Source of the DNA: Plicaturopsis crispa FD-325 SS-3
Lineage: Eukaryota; Basidiomycota; Agaricomycetes; Amylocorticiales; Amylocorticiaceae
Direction: 5' to 3'
Assembly: GCA_000827205.1 (NCBI GenBank)
Contig: KN832560.1
Coordinates: 61,430 to 95,141 of the forward strand
Length of the DNA stretch: 33,712 nucleotides
Under the pieces are notes generated by a model. The model worked only from the letters and a program-made list of their open reading frames with translations. It had not been told where the DNA came from and did no database searches. Made by a program: the position numbers and the translations under genes. Below are positions 9,049-19,475 of the stretch, piece after piece; position 1 is the first letter of the stretch; each line of letters starts with the position of its first letter.

Positions 9049-11835
9049 GCCTGAGAAACCGCCTTTACGCCAAGGGCTGCGCATGAAGTTGTATCACTTA
9101 ACAGGCGATGCCACCATCCTGGGTTATATCAAAACTACCATGTATGTGGCATCTGACTGTGGACGAACCTTGGGGTTCGAAGTTGAGGCCTATGTCGTGA
9201 AAAACATGCACGTACCAATACTATTAGGAGAGGACTTCCGAGTCACCTATGAGCTGGGGATTCTCCGGGACGCGGAGGCAGGCACTCGAGTCACGGTTGG
9301 CAAAACAGGGTACACTGTCTTGGCTTCATCTTCCACATCGGACGACCTAGGGTTCGAATGCCGCTACGCGCATATGGCTCAGTCTTTCGTTCGCAGGAAG
9401 GCTCCGCAGCGCGTCAAGGCTAAGACGAGGGCTCGCCTCAAACGAGCCGGACCACCCCCTGTGCGAGCGGAAGAGGATACAATTATCCCGGCCGGTACAG
9501 CTTGGATGGTCAAAATTGGGGGCCGTTCTCTGGTAGATCAGATTGGCTAGTGGAAGGGTTAGTGCTCAGCCAGGAGGACGGTTCCATCATGGCGGCCCCG
9601 ACTACGTGGATTAAGACGACAGATCCACGAATTCCTATTGCTAACCCATCCGGCAGCCCTTGGATAATTAAAGCGGGAGACATAGTGGGCTACCTGCATT
9701 CTCCAGACGACTGGATGGACAAACCACAGTCCGAGGAAGCCAAGCTGGAAATGCTGCGCGCCACACATCTAGTCAAGACAGTGATCGACACGTACCAGGA
9801 CATTCAAATCCACGACACGGTACCCGTATCAGATAACTTGGAAGGAGACCCCCAATGGGGGCCTAAAACTGCGGAAGTCCCTGATCCTGATATCATACCG
9901 GACGACGACGTGGTACAGCATCTGCAACTGGGACCGGACATCCCCAAGCACATACGCCCGGAACTGGAGGACATGCTCAGGCGGAATACTAAGGCCTTCG
10001 GCGTGGGGGGCCGGTTAGGACACTTGAATATGCAAGTACCCATTAATGTTAAGCCGGGCGCGCTACCAGTCGCGGTACCCATGTACACGGCTTCCCCTGC
10101 AAAGTGGGAAGTCATAGACAAGCAAATGGATGCATGGATTGCCCAGGAGGTTATAGAAGAATCCGTTAGCCCGTGGTCAGCGCCGGTCGTGATAGTCTTC
10201 CGGAATGGGAAGGCGTGGTTCGCGGTAGACTACCGCAAATTGAACACGCTCACTATTAAGGACGAATTTCCCTTACCACGTCAGGATGACATTATCCAGG
10301 CCCTATCCGGCGCGCAAGTACTGTCCTCCCTCGGTGCACTAGCCGGGTTCACGCAACTGGAGATGGCAGATGACGCGAAGGAGAAGACAGCCTTCCGTAC
10401 GCACAGAGGACTCTGGCAATTCCGCAGGATGCCTTTTGGATTAACTAACGGTCCCTCGGTATTCCAACGGCTGATGCAGGGAGTGCTGGCACCCTTCTTA
10501 TGGCTCTTCGCGCTAGTCTACATAGATGACATCGTCATATACTCTTTAACCTGGGAAGATCACGTCAAACATTTGGACAAAGTGCTTGGGGCCATAGCTA
10601 AGGCGGGTATTACACTATCCCCCCCTAAATGCTTTATAGGATTCTCCTCCATACTCCTACTGGGACAGAAGGTATTGCGCTTAGGTTTATCGACACACGA
10701 GGAGAAGGTACGGGCAATCACAGAACTCAGCCCCCCTCGAAAGATGGTGGAACTCCAACAATTCCTAGGGATGGTGGTCTATTTCTCCGCGTACATTCCG
10801 TACTACGCTTACATCGCGGCTCCGCTGTTCGCCCTACTTCGTAAGGGGGCGGTATGGAATTGGAAGGCGGAGCACCAGACGGCCTTCGAGCAAGCGAAAG
10901 CGGCGCTCGTAGCGGCCCCCGTCTTAGGACATCCACAGCGAGGGTCGCCCTATAGGCTGTATATAGGCGCGCTCGACCTAGCGATAGGCTCGGCGCTGCA
11001 GCAAGTCCAGAAGATAGTAATCAAGGACTTGAAGGGCACCCCGGCGTTCGCGAGGCTCCAAAAAGCGCATGACGCAGGGTTACCCATTCCGCAATTGGTG
11101 TCGAAGCTCACCAACGAGATCAAGGATGACCCGCCGAACGGTGACTGGGCCAGTTCCTGGGAGGACACAGTCGTCCACGTCGAGAGAGTTATAGCATACT
11201 GGAGCCGTTCGCTGAAGGCTTCAGAATGCAATTACTCGGCAACAGAACGCGAAGCGCTGGGAGCGAAGGAGGCGCTAGTCAGGTTCCAGCCATTCATAGA
11301 AGGAGAACAGGTCATACTGATCACGGACCACGCCGCGCTGCAATGGGCTCGGGCGTACGAGAATACTAACCGTCGTCTTGCAGCATGGGGGGCGGTATTC
11401 GCAGCCTACCCCGGACTGAAGGTCGTACACAGACTGGGCAGGATTCATTCGAACGTGGACCCACTCTCTAGGCTGCCCAGAACGCCGCAACACTCCTCTC
11501 CTGCGAAGGACAAGTCGTTAGCGATCACGCCGGCCCCGGAAAAGGTATCGGCGGCAGAGGAAGCGGAAAGAACGGCGGAATTCAAACCAGCCGATAAAGC
11601 CGCGTTCGCAGTCTGCTGGGAGGACATACTAGATCGCGAAGTGAACATCGCAGTAACTCGTGCTAAGGCGGCGGAACGAAGTACGCCCGAGCAACAGGAA
11701 GAGCCCGCAAGGGAAAACTCCCCGGCGACGGAGGAGAGGGACTTGGCCATAGACCTCCCAGATCATTGGACATATCCCAAAGACATAGAGCGCTCGAAGA
11801 AGGATCCCTCGGAGGATTGGGTCTCGCGCTCCTAA
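9047..11835 (+). pseudogene. Ty3/gypsy pol: protease C-terminus, RT, RNase H
   Basis: The protease half (LPEKPPLRQGLRM, then VPILLGEDF, about 9180-9240) continues left of the ATG at 9083, so that ATG is not a real start. A shift at the G-run near 9518 moves the frame into the 9502-11835 reading. RT motifs there include WSAPVVIVFRNGK, FAVDYRKLN, FRRMPFGLTNGPS and YIDD (residues 340-343 counted from 9502). The first catalytic Asp of RT is missing: motif A reads SSLGALAGFTQLEM, with Gly at residue 278 (GGT, 10333-10335). The RNase H entry motif is also damaged (LYIGALD, Gly at residue 489). The conserved RNase H/tether part (VERVIAYWSR, ITDHAALQWAR, HSNVDPLSRLPR) follows. The enzyme should be dead. 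Confidence 0.9.
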
Positions 11836-13330
11836 CTGCTAGTCTCGTTGGGAAAGAGCGTCACCAGGAAATTCGCATCAGGCTATCCGGACGACCACTT
11901 TTTCAAGGAACGATACTTAGAAGTGGTTCCGAACGCAAATTCAGTACTAACGCCCGGGCATTATCAGAAGGGCAAGGATGGACTGCTGTACTTCCTGGAT
12001 GCGGACTGGATTCCCCGATTATGCGTGCCGAAATCCATGATCTCTTTTATTCTGAAATCCATACATGAGAATGCGTACGAGATGGCGCACTCTATTGGCC
12101 TACCTTGATAAAGGACGCGGAGGAGTTCGCAGGGACGTGTGACGTCTGCCAGAAAATCAAGGCGGACCACCGCAAGCACATGAGAGCGCTAAGACCTGCG
12201 CACATTCCCCCTGACCCTTCGACACCGTCTCACTTGATCTCATCACGGGTCTGCCTGAGTCTGGGGAAGCCAAGTTCGATGCGGTGCTGGTCATTGTAGA
12301 CAAGCTGACGAAATACGCGACCTTCACGCCCACTCATGGTACCCTGAATCAGGAAGGGTTCGCGCGCGCCTTCTTGGACAAGGTAGTCTTTGTCTACGGC
12401 CTGCCCACACGCATCATCTCCGACAGAGACAAGCGCTGGACTTCGGGATTCTGGAAGTCGATCACTAAGGAGGTGGGCACACACATGGCCGTATCCTTGG
12501 CTCACCATCCACAGACGGACGGACAAATCGAGATAGTCAACACTTACATCGAACAAATGTTGCGCGCATACTGCGCGGAGGACCGGACGAGCTGGGCCAA
12601 ATACTTGCAGCCGCTCGCCTTCGCTTACAACTCCTCGACTCATTCGTCCACGAATACACCCCCGAATTTATTATTAATGGGGTACTACCCGCACATTTTT
12701 CCTACGGGTGCGGACAGCAACACAGATCCAGTAGCGCAACCGTGGGCAGTGAACCAAAGTGCTACCACCTTCTTAGAAGAACTGGATTTATACCGTGCAG
12801 CGGCCCGCGACGCGTTAGCACATGCGCAAGACCGCCAGGCTTGGGCGCACAACAAATCTCGGAGGCCGGCTGAACCAATAGAGCCAGGGGATTTTGTACT
12901 CGTGAACCCACACACCTTGCATTTGGTGGAGGCCACAGGCACGGGGCGGAAATTGGTCCAACGCACCATAGGACCATTTGAGGTGTTAGAAAAGGTCAAT
13001 GACCAAGTCTATCGGATTCGACTTCCCGACAACTATCCTATGCATCCCGTCGTAAACCTCAGCCACTTGCAGAAATACCGTTTTTCCCCAGCACGGTTTG
13101 GGAATTGCACACACTTGCCTCCGACCCGGGACCTCGTTAATGCCTCGTTGAAATACAAAGTCGAAGCTATACTAGGTCATCGACTTACGGGCACGAAAGG
13201 TGGTAGAAAACGTTTATATTTGGCCAGGTGGAAGGGCTACGGACCGGAGGATGACTCCTGGATTTCCGAGGCGGACTTACGGAACGCACCCACTCTGCTG
13301 CGTACATATAAGGCAGCTCATCGTCTATAG
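11836..13330 (+). pseudogene. Gypsy integrase and chromodomain
   Basis: Continues pol after the stop at 11835, in three frames. An N-terminal HHCC zinc domain is split between 11848-12108 (HENAYEMAH) and the frame from 12105 (CDVCQKIKADHRKH). After a shift near 12215 the catalytic core starts at FDTVSLDLITGLP. The frame from 12284 to 13330 carries IISDRDKRWTSGFW (second Asp) and HHPQTDGQIEIVNTYIEQ (Glu). The C-terminus has YKVEAILGHR, then YLARWKGYGPEDDSW, a chromodomain, so this is a chromovirus whose integrase would normally be guided to heterochromatin marks. At least three frame breaks make it non-functional. Confidence 0.9.
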
Positions 13331-13993
13331 GAGTCACACTAAACTTGGAGCCGGACTCCACGGACTCGAGTTTGAAACTCCGCTTGAAATTTGGTATATA
13401 TACTGTAGTCGCGTCGATTGCGCAGGATCACATCTTGACCACCGATTGTTCACTTGACGTTTCTTTCCTCTATCTTTTGTCTCTCTTCTACCGACTCTTC
13501 TTCGTCTTTCGTCTCTCGTCTCTCTTCTATCGTCTCTACCCTCGTCTCTACTACTCTTCCGTACTCGCTTGTGCTCGTTCTCGTTCAAGTTCAACAACCC
13601 GTGTATTGCCCCTTGGCTTCATCGCATATCGTACCTGGTGTTAGGTGCTCTCTGTAAGAACCGGGCCACTCGCAATGAACCCAGAACCACTGAGCCAAAA
13701 GGCCACAATATCAGGTTACTGATATTAGTTTGCGAGCGCTATATATGTTGATCGCACAGTTCAATCCCCTTTAACCAGTAGAATGGTCGGTTCATGACAC
13801 TCTCGAACTTCGAGGAGGAGGACCCGGAAGGAACAGTGAGCGACGCGTTTGACTAAGTTCGACTCCTGAGCAGCGGGTGATTACAAGAAGAGTCTAAATG
13901 CTAGGCATCACACGTCCCACCTCTGCAAAAGACGCTGCGTCGGACAGCTCCTGCGAAGGAGAGGCCCAGCCTAGGTAAGAGAAGAAGTAGACC
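13331..13993 (+). other. LTR-like spacer after the gypsy integrase
   Basis: No gene is seen. A TATA-like GGTATATATACTG (about 13393) is followed by a TCTTC/TCTCT-rich tract (13455-13560), as in a fungal LTR promoter. TCATGACA at 13792-13799 could be an LTR end. A perfect inverted repeat AATATCAG/CTGATATT with a GTTA loop lies at 13707-13726, and a CTCCT-GCGA-AGGAG hairpin at 13948-13961. I found no match to the 5' LTR-like region at 1-1094, so this may be the LTR and leader of another element. Confidence 0.4.
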
Positions 13994-14506
13994 ATGTCGC
14001 AGCATGACACGCGTGTTTGGTCGGCCAAGAGAGCTATACATACCCTAGGCTATGACGGTCCGCGATCGGTGGTGTCCTTACATAGTTGGGCAATAAATGC
14101 GGAGTTCGAGTATTGCGGATGGGACATTGTGGAACAACAAGAACGCTACGAATGTTGGTCCCCCAACTGCCGCTTGATGGTGACCTACCCAGGATCGCAC
14201 CCCCCTGGGTTCAAGAACGGTCCAGTAACAGACGTTCCAAGGTTCAACGGATCGTTAGGAAGGTTCGACCCTCTATTCGAACCTCAACTCTACTCACGAG
14301 AGACCCTGCACTACACCTTCGTCCCTACCCGCGCTTATAGGCTGAACCAGATTGCACTCAATAAAGCCCCCCCGGAATGGTGGCCTCTACATCATTTTTG
14401 GCAAAGCGCTCCTCGCCCGTCAACTATGGAAGGGTGCGCAGCGGCCAAATTGGTGACAGCCCTGAAGAACAGGGCCGAGCTTCTGGAAAGGGACAGACTA
14501 AACTAG
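13994..14506 (+). CDS. Unrecognised ORF, possibly gag-like, next to an assembly gap
   Basis: ATG 13994 opens a 170-residue frame with a Trp/Tyr/Pro-rich, non-repetitive composition (YCGWDIVEQQERYECW, then FDPLFEPQLYSRETLHY). It ends in a Lys/Arg/Glu-rich helix. I recognise no domain. Its place after LTR-like DNA suggests the first gene of a second retroelement, but that is inference. Most of it (from 14108) is repeated exactly after the N gap. The true gene is probably single-copy, and in the correct assembly the frame may continue differently. Confidence 0.4.
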   Translation: MSQHDTRVWSAKRAIHTLGYDGPRSVVSLHSWAINAEFEYCGWDIVEQQERYECWSPNCRLMVTYPGSHPPGFKNGPVTDVPRFNGSLGRFDPLFEPQLYSRETLHYTFVPTRAYRLNQIALNKAPPEWWPLHHFWQSAPRPSTMEGCAAAKLVTALKNRAELLERDRLN

Positions 14507-14573
14507 CGCAGGAAACTCCGGCTCACTTAGCAACTATGTTGACGTCCGTGAATCAGTACCCTTCCCCAGAGGA
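14108..14573 (+). repeat. Left copy of a 466-bp exact duplication at an assembly gap
   Basis: Identical over its full length to 14594-15059, with only the N run between them. This is the signature of two contig ends that overlap but were scaffolded with a gap instead of being merged. Confidence 0.9.
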
Positions 14574-14593
14574 NNNNNNNNNNNNNNNNNNNN
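14574..14593. other. Assembly gap of 20 N
   Basis: Twenty N bases. The identical flanks show that the real distance is negative, that is, an unmerged overlap. Confidence 0.98.
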
Positions 14594-15059
14594 GAGTATT
14601 GCGGATGGGACATTGTGGAACAACAAGAACGCTACGAATGTTGGTCCCCCAACTGCCGCTTGATGGTGACCTACCCAGGATCGCACCCCCCTGGGTTCAA
14701 GAACGGTCCAGTAACAGACGTTCCAAGGTTCAACGGATCGTTAGGAAGGTTCGACCCTCTATTCGAACCTCAACTCTACTCACGAGAGACCCTGCACTAC
14801 ACCTTCGTCCCTACCCGCGCTTATAGGCTGAACCAGATTGCACTCAATAAAGCCCCCCCGGAATGGTGGCCTCTACATCATTTTTGGCAAAGCGCTCCTC
14901 GCCCGTCAACTATGGAAGGGTGCGCAGCGGCCAAATTGGTGACAGCCCTGAAGAACAGGGCCGAGCTTCTGGAAAGGGACAGACTAAACTAGCGCAGGAA
15001 ACTCCGGCTCACTTAGCAACTATGTTGACGTCCGTGAATCAGTACCCTTCCCCAGAGGA
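14594..15059 (+). repeat. Right copy of the 466-bp duplication
   Basis: Exact copy of 14108-14573. Translation across the gap gives a frame repeating the ORF at 13994-14506; it should not be counted as a second gene. Confidence 0.9.
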
Positions 15060-15530
15060 TATCAACGTACTAGCGATAGGACGTCGATGGGAGGAACAAG
15101 TAGACTCCTACACTTACATCTAACGGAGCCTGGGCCTTAAGGAAGCCTGGATACGCATGATGAATCGCCTTAAGAACACGGAATGGTCATGGGAAGTACC
15201 ACCACTGCCAAACAACAGAGTGTAGCAAGTACAGGCCCCCGCCATGGGATTATAGATTAATTCGGCACCGGAAAATATCGGTCGGTGGCTCCTTCATCAA
15301 GCGGTGCCGATCTTTTTCATCAATCAATATGTACCTAACTTTGACTACGGCAACCCCGAAAGACGGCAAAAGCGCGTATACCCCAACTGGCTGATTCCTC
15401 AAACAGGCCTGCCAGGTCCGAAGGTACCGCCGTTGAAGATTGAGAGGGCTCGAGTGACAAATGGTCATTTTGGCAGTAGCATGTACTTTGAAGCTAGAAG
15501 CCAGATTAGCACTTGTATTTAGTTAGTGAA
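15060..15530 (+). pseudogene. Decayed continuation of the unrecognised ORF
   Basis: Short frames continue with similar composition: SPEDINVLAIGRRWEEQVDSY, a stop at about 15121, then EAWIRMMNRLKNTEWSW. After another stop comes APENIGRWLLHQAVPIFFINQ and PERRQKRVYPNWLIPQTG. Interrupting stops show decay. No family can be named. Confidence 0.4.
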
Positions 15531-15808
15531 ATACATTGATTTTGGATGTCTTTTCATTTGTGCTTTAAGAGTCTATAAGAGCTCCTATAGCTATCATAGC
15601 CCAAGATATTATGCTAAAAACCATGCTTTCCATTGTAGCTATATGAGCTATGATAGTAAAGACAGTCAACAATGGTGATTTATAGTGTCTATATAGACAG
15701 GACCACTCTAGTGTAGCTATTGGAACTATAAGAACTATATGGTGCTCTATAGCATCTTATAGCTCTGTATAGCAATCTTGGAACATTTTTGATTTTCCTG
15801 ATGTAGGA
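15530..15808 (-). repeat. TAG-rich dispersed repeat, copy 1
   Basis: On the minus strand it begins CATCAGGAAAATCA at 15808, directly after RT codons of the copia fragment, and is full of TATAGCTCTTATAG-type words. The same start and composition recur at 19475 leftward, and a diverged copy at 18455 leftward. It truncates the copia RT after VRLL, so it is probably a small non-autonomous element or a solo end. No inverted ends were recognised. Confidence 0.55.
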
Positions 15809-17145
15809 GGCGTACCGTTTCGATCTTTGCGACTGGGGCCAACATCTCAAAGAAGTCGACGCCTGGTTTCTGGGTGTAGCCTTGCGCGACAAGACAAGCC
15901 TTGTAGACGAGGACATGGCCCGACACGTCGCGTTTTATGCGATAGACCCACTTTGAACCAATGGGCTTCCGACCGCGGGGCAGGGGGACGAGCTTGTAAG
16001 TCCCGAGAGCAGCAATTGCTTGAAGCTCCCGTTCCTCGGCGGCTATCCACTGCTCGCGATCGGGCGAGTCCATGGCCTGGCAGCGGCTATTGGGTTCCTC
16101 TCCTGAAGCGATAGCATGTGCGGCCTCCGGGTGATCGGAAAGTTCAGAAAGCGGAGATGGTGGTGCGTCACCTGCACCGTGGTTTTCCTCTTTGTCGGGT
16201 ACCTCCTCAATGGTTGCCTTCGGCAAACCAGAGTTTGAGGTGTCCTGCTTCTTCTTCTCCTCTTTCTGCCTGAGGCTATCAGATCGTGGTCGAGGAGGAG
16301 GAGGAGGCTTCCGAGTCCAAGGTTTGCGCACTTTGGGCGCAGGCGGTGGCGCGTCTGGAGGCGGTGCGGGTGCTGCATCCTGCACCGAAGGAGGCGGCGG
16401 TGGTGGAGCAGCTTGGGGTGCTGGAGCGGCTGGAGCAGGAAGAGGAGGCAGTGGATCAGGTTTTGGGTTGTCGTGGTCGAGGTCTGGATCAAGAGGCGAA
16501 GACTTTAGTGAATGATAACAATACTCCCCCTCAGCCTGAAACCTGTCCATCTGAGTAGCGCTATCGACGAAGCGCGCATGGACAGACGTCAGAAACGTCC
16601 TCTTCTCCAGCACGTAGAAGATCCAGGCTTTCTGTGTAGGGGTGTACCCCACAAATACGGCTTGAATAGCCTTGGGATCGAGCTTCTTTTGACCTGGTTT
16701 AGAATCGTAAATGAAGGCTCAACATCCGAAGCAATGCATACAAGATATATCCAGCTTCTCATGGAAGCGGAATTCGTAGGGTGAGACGGATTTGAGGGCA
16801 GCAGTGGGGTTGTGGTTCTTGGTGAAGATGATGTAGTTGGCGGCGGCGGACCAGAGGGATAGCGGTAGACCAGCGTCGATAAGGACAGTGCGGATGCGGT
16901 CGAAAATGGTGCGATTGAGGCGCTCCGAGACTCCATTCTGCTCTGGCGTATAAGCGGAGGTGGTTTCCCAACGGATCCCCCGGGTTTTCATCCAGGAAGT
17001 CCATTTGTTGGAGAGATACTCTCCGCCGTTATCCGAGCGAAAAGTCCGGAGCTGCTTGCCGGTCGCGCGCTCCTGCTCGGTCAACCACTCCTTGAACCGT
17101 GGAAATGTGTCGCTCTTCCGTTTAAGGAACCCACCCCATACCCAA
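15809..17145 (-). pseudogene. Ty1/copia integrase-RT fragment, truncated at both ends
   Basis: Read leftward. The integrase core C-terminal half comes first (FLKRKSDTFPRFKEWL, FRSDNGGEY with a catalytic Asp, QNGVSERLNRT with the catalytic Glu). Next is the FGC-ALHL linker, where a TGA interrupts the frame after MHCFGC at about 16717. Then follows GVFVGYTPTQKAW-type sequence, a Pro-rich hinge, and the RT N-terminus (REQWIAAEERELQAI, GSKWVYRIKRD, LVAQGYTQKPGVDF). RT stops at the TAG-rich repeat, so the YVDD site and RNase H are absent. Upstream, gag, protease and the integrase zinc domain are missing. Dead remnant. Confidence 0.85.
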
Positions 17146-17663
17146 CGTGTTATTTGGTTATTACAACGTTCACATGCCATGTTTGCACATCTGTGCGGAA
17201 TGCGCAGCGCAGCGCAAAAGCGAGCTTGACACGACGGGAACAAGCTTGAGGGAGTTGTTGCTGCGACTAGCGGCTATTGTTTTGAAGGTTGAACAGGGAA
17301 AGAACAGCAGAGTGAGGATGCAAAGCAGGGGGAACACGAGCGTGAGGGACGAAAGCAAGAGACTCGTCGTGTCACGGTCAAGTTGAAAAGTGCGGAGTTG
17401 AAATCGATTCTCACGCCACAACAGCGACTCGGTCTTTCGCAAATCCTTCAAGTCGAGGATCTCAGAACTCACCTTCGTCGCTGACCCGCTCTTGCTCGTC
17501 CCCGCCGCTCACGCTACCATACCACCGTGCTGCTTCTATCACTACGCACTCCGACCTACGCCAGCAAGAACCACGGACATAGCGCAGCAAAGCCACAAGC
17601 GCTGGGCTACACGGAACGGCTCGTAGGGTTTTAGGATGCTACGACACCAGAGGCTGGCGCAGC
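17146..17663. other. No recognisable gene
   Basis: Unique-looking DNA after the copia fragment. Short frames on both strands show no domain. A small Ser/Leu/Phe-rich minus frame (17170-17472) is not supported by anything else. Confidence 0.4.
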
Positions 17664-18158
17664 TCATGCATAAGGGACAGGACGGCGGGGAGCGGACGGT
17701 TCGGTGTGGTGGTACCGCAGGAGCAGCAACTCCCGGAAGGCACGGGCAAAGCAGGCGCGATCGGTGCGCAGCACTGTCATCTCTTTCCATGTGTTGTCTT
17801 CTTCACGCGGCGCGGACAAAGCAGGTGGAGCAGAGTAGTCTGCGGTGCTGTCGTTGACGACAATTGCAGGTGCGCACTCAAACAGTATTCGAGACCTGTT
17901 ACCCATTTCATTCTCGCGTTCGCAGGCACTCCTCGATGGGGCCAAATGCGGCCGCTGCGGCGGCCTGCGGACACCAATAATGGCTGCACCACCTTGCCCG
18001 CCACTGTTGCAGCCCTGCGCGTGCTGTCCGATAGGAATAGAGCTCCCAACGACTGTCACATGCATAGCACACCGGTAGTTCAGGCAGTCGCAGTCGGCTC
18101 GATGTCGTCGCCGTTCAAAGACAGCAATGTACATATGTTTCGTGTTTCTGAATTTCAT
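17664..18158 (-). CDS. Hypothetical ORF of 164 residues
   Basis: An uninterrupted frame with an early Cys cluster (CDCLNYRCAMHV, then GQHAQGC) and an Arg-rich C-terminus. I recognise no family, no signal peptide and no convincing zinc-binding spacing. Overlapping frames of similar length on the plus strand lower the odds. It could be chance. Confidence 0.2.
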   Translation of the reverse strand: MKFRNTKHMYIAVFERRRHRADCDCLNYRCAMHVTVVGSSIPIGQHAQGCNSGGQGGAAIIGVRRPPQRPHLAPSRSACERENEMGNRSRILFECAPAIVVNDSTADYSAPPALSAPREEDNTWKEMTVLRTDRACFARAFRELLLLRYHHTEPSAPRRPVPYA

Positions 18159-18254
18159 TCGAGGTTTAAACTGCTGTCTGCGGCGAGTCTACGGCGATCG
18201 AAATGCAAGCCACGGGCCCGAATCTCGACAGCTGATTACATATCCGAATGTGAT

Positions 18255-18455
18255 TTGCCTTTCAGGTTTGCATAGCAGTCTCAAGTACTGTCAAGGACAC
18301 TGTCTCAACTAGACAGAGGAAAGATGTAGCTGCCCAGTACTAGCTTGTGCTATGTTGCTATGAGATTACTATGAGAACTATGAGAAAGGTGTTTTTATTA
18401 TCAGCTACTATGCGCTACTATGATACTATGACAAAATGGCTGTTTTGCTGATGAT
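18255..18455 (-). repeat. TAG-rich dispersed repeat, copy 2 (diverged)
   Basis: On the minus strand it starts CATCAGCAAAACAGCC and continues with TCATAGTAGCGCATAGTAG-type words, ending near TACTTGAGACTGCTATGC. The same end words (TATTTGAGCAATGCTATAC) occur in the copy at 19.2 kb. Confidence 0.45.
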
Positions 18456-19207
18456 AACGCCCGCGCCCTTGCGCGTTGTCGACGCCCCCGCGCGTTTTTG
18501 ACAACGCGCACGGGCGCATTTTCGATAGCGCCCACGCCCTCCACACCCTCGCGTTTCCGACAGCGCGCACGCCTTGCGCGTTCTCGACAACGCCGACGCT
18601 CCCGCGCACTGTCAACCGTGCCCCCGCCCCCACGCGTTTTCGATAATGCGGCGCCCTCGCGCGTTCTCGACCACGCTAACACCCCCGCGCACTGTCGACA
18701 ACGCCGATGCCCTCACGCGTTCTCGACACCGCCAACGCCCCTGCGCGTTTCCGACAGCGCGCACGCCTCGCGCGTTTTCGACAACGCCGACGCCCCTGCG
18801 CACTGTCGACAGTGCCCCCGCCCCCACGCGTTTTCAACAACGCGACGCTCTCGCGCGTTCTCAACCACACTGACGCCCCCACGCACTGTCGACAACGCCG
18901 ACGCCCCCGCGCACTGTCAACAGCGCCCCCGCCCTCACGCGTTCTCGACAGCGCCCCCGCCCCCACGCGTTTTCGACAATGCACATGCCCCCGTGCATTT
19001 TCGACACTGCCCACGCCTCGCGTGTTTTCCCCAACACCGACACCGTGCGCGTTTTCAATACCGCCCACACCCCATGCGTTTTCGACAACACCGACGCCCG
19101 TGCGCATTTGCGCATGCACAAAACGGTGACTGCACCCCAACACCAAACCACCGACGTCCACACGCAATCGCGCCAGGGGCGCATATGCGTGGAGGGTGGT
19201 TATCATT
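18456..19207. repeat. GC-rich minisatellite, unit about 27-30 bp
   Basis: Irregular tandem units built from CGCGCGTTTTCGACAACGCC and CCGCGCACTGTCGACAACG. Each frame gives a periodic peptide (RVFDNADAPAHCRQ-like), so long frames on both strands are artefacts of the repeat. The array lies exactly between two TAG-rich repeats, and TGATAAC/GTTATCA mark its two edges (about 18451 and 19199). Such arrays often expand inside mobile elements. Confidence 0.75.
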
Positions 19208-19475
19208 TCAGTAGAACTATGTCATGTATAGCATTGCTCAAATACACTTATTTTGGACTGAACTTCAATTTTACACCTAGTATGACTATGCAATATATGG
19301 GAGCTATGGAAGCTATAATAGCAACTTAGCCTTTTTATTAGTTTTGATGTGATTTTGCTTACAGTAGCTATAGTAGCTCTTATAGCTCTTATAGCAACAA
19401 AATTGCTTAAAGTGGCTCTTATAGATGATCTTATCTCGACTTTGTCTATATAGACAAAGTGATTTTCCTGATGTG
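19208..19475 (-). repeat. TAG-rich dispersed repeat, copy 3
   Basis: The minus strand starts CATCAGGAAAATCAC and shares 14 bases with copy 1, then GTCTATATAGACAAAG and TATAAGAGCTATAAGAGC words, to the end word TGTATTTGAGC. Confidence 0.55.

Noticed and set aside
8548-9084. ATG at 9084 as the start of gag
   Set aside because: The first residues are antisense to protease codons on the plus strand; the gag part begins left of about 9048.
14615-15123. A second gene similar to 13994-14506
   Set aside because: It is the exact repeat across the assembly gap.
16192-16558. Gly/Glu-rich plus-strand frames
   Set aside because: Antisense of the Pro-rich hinge of the copia polyprotein.
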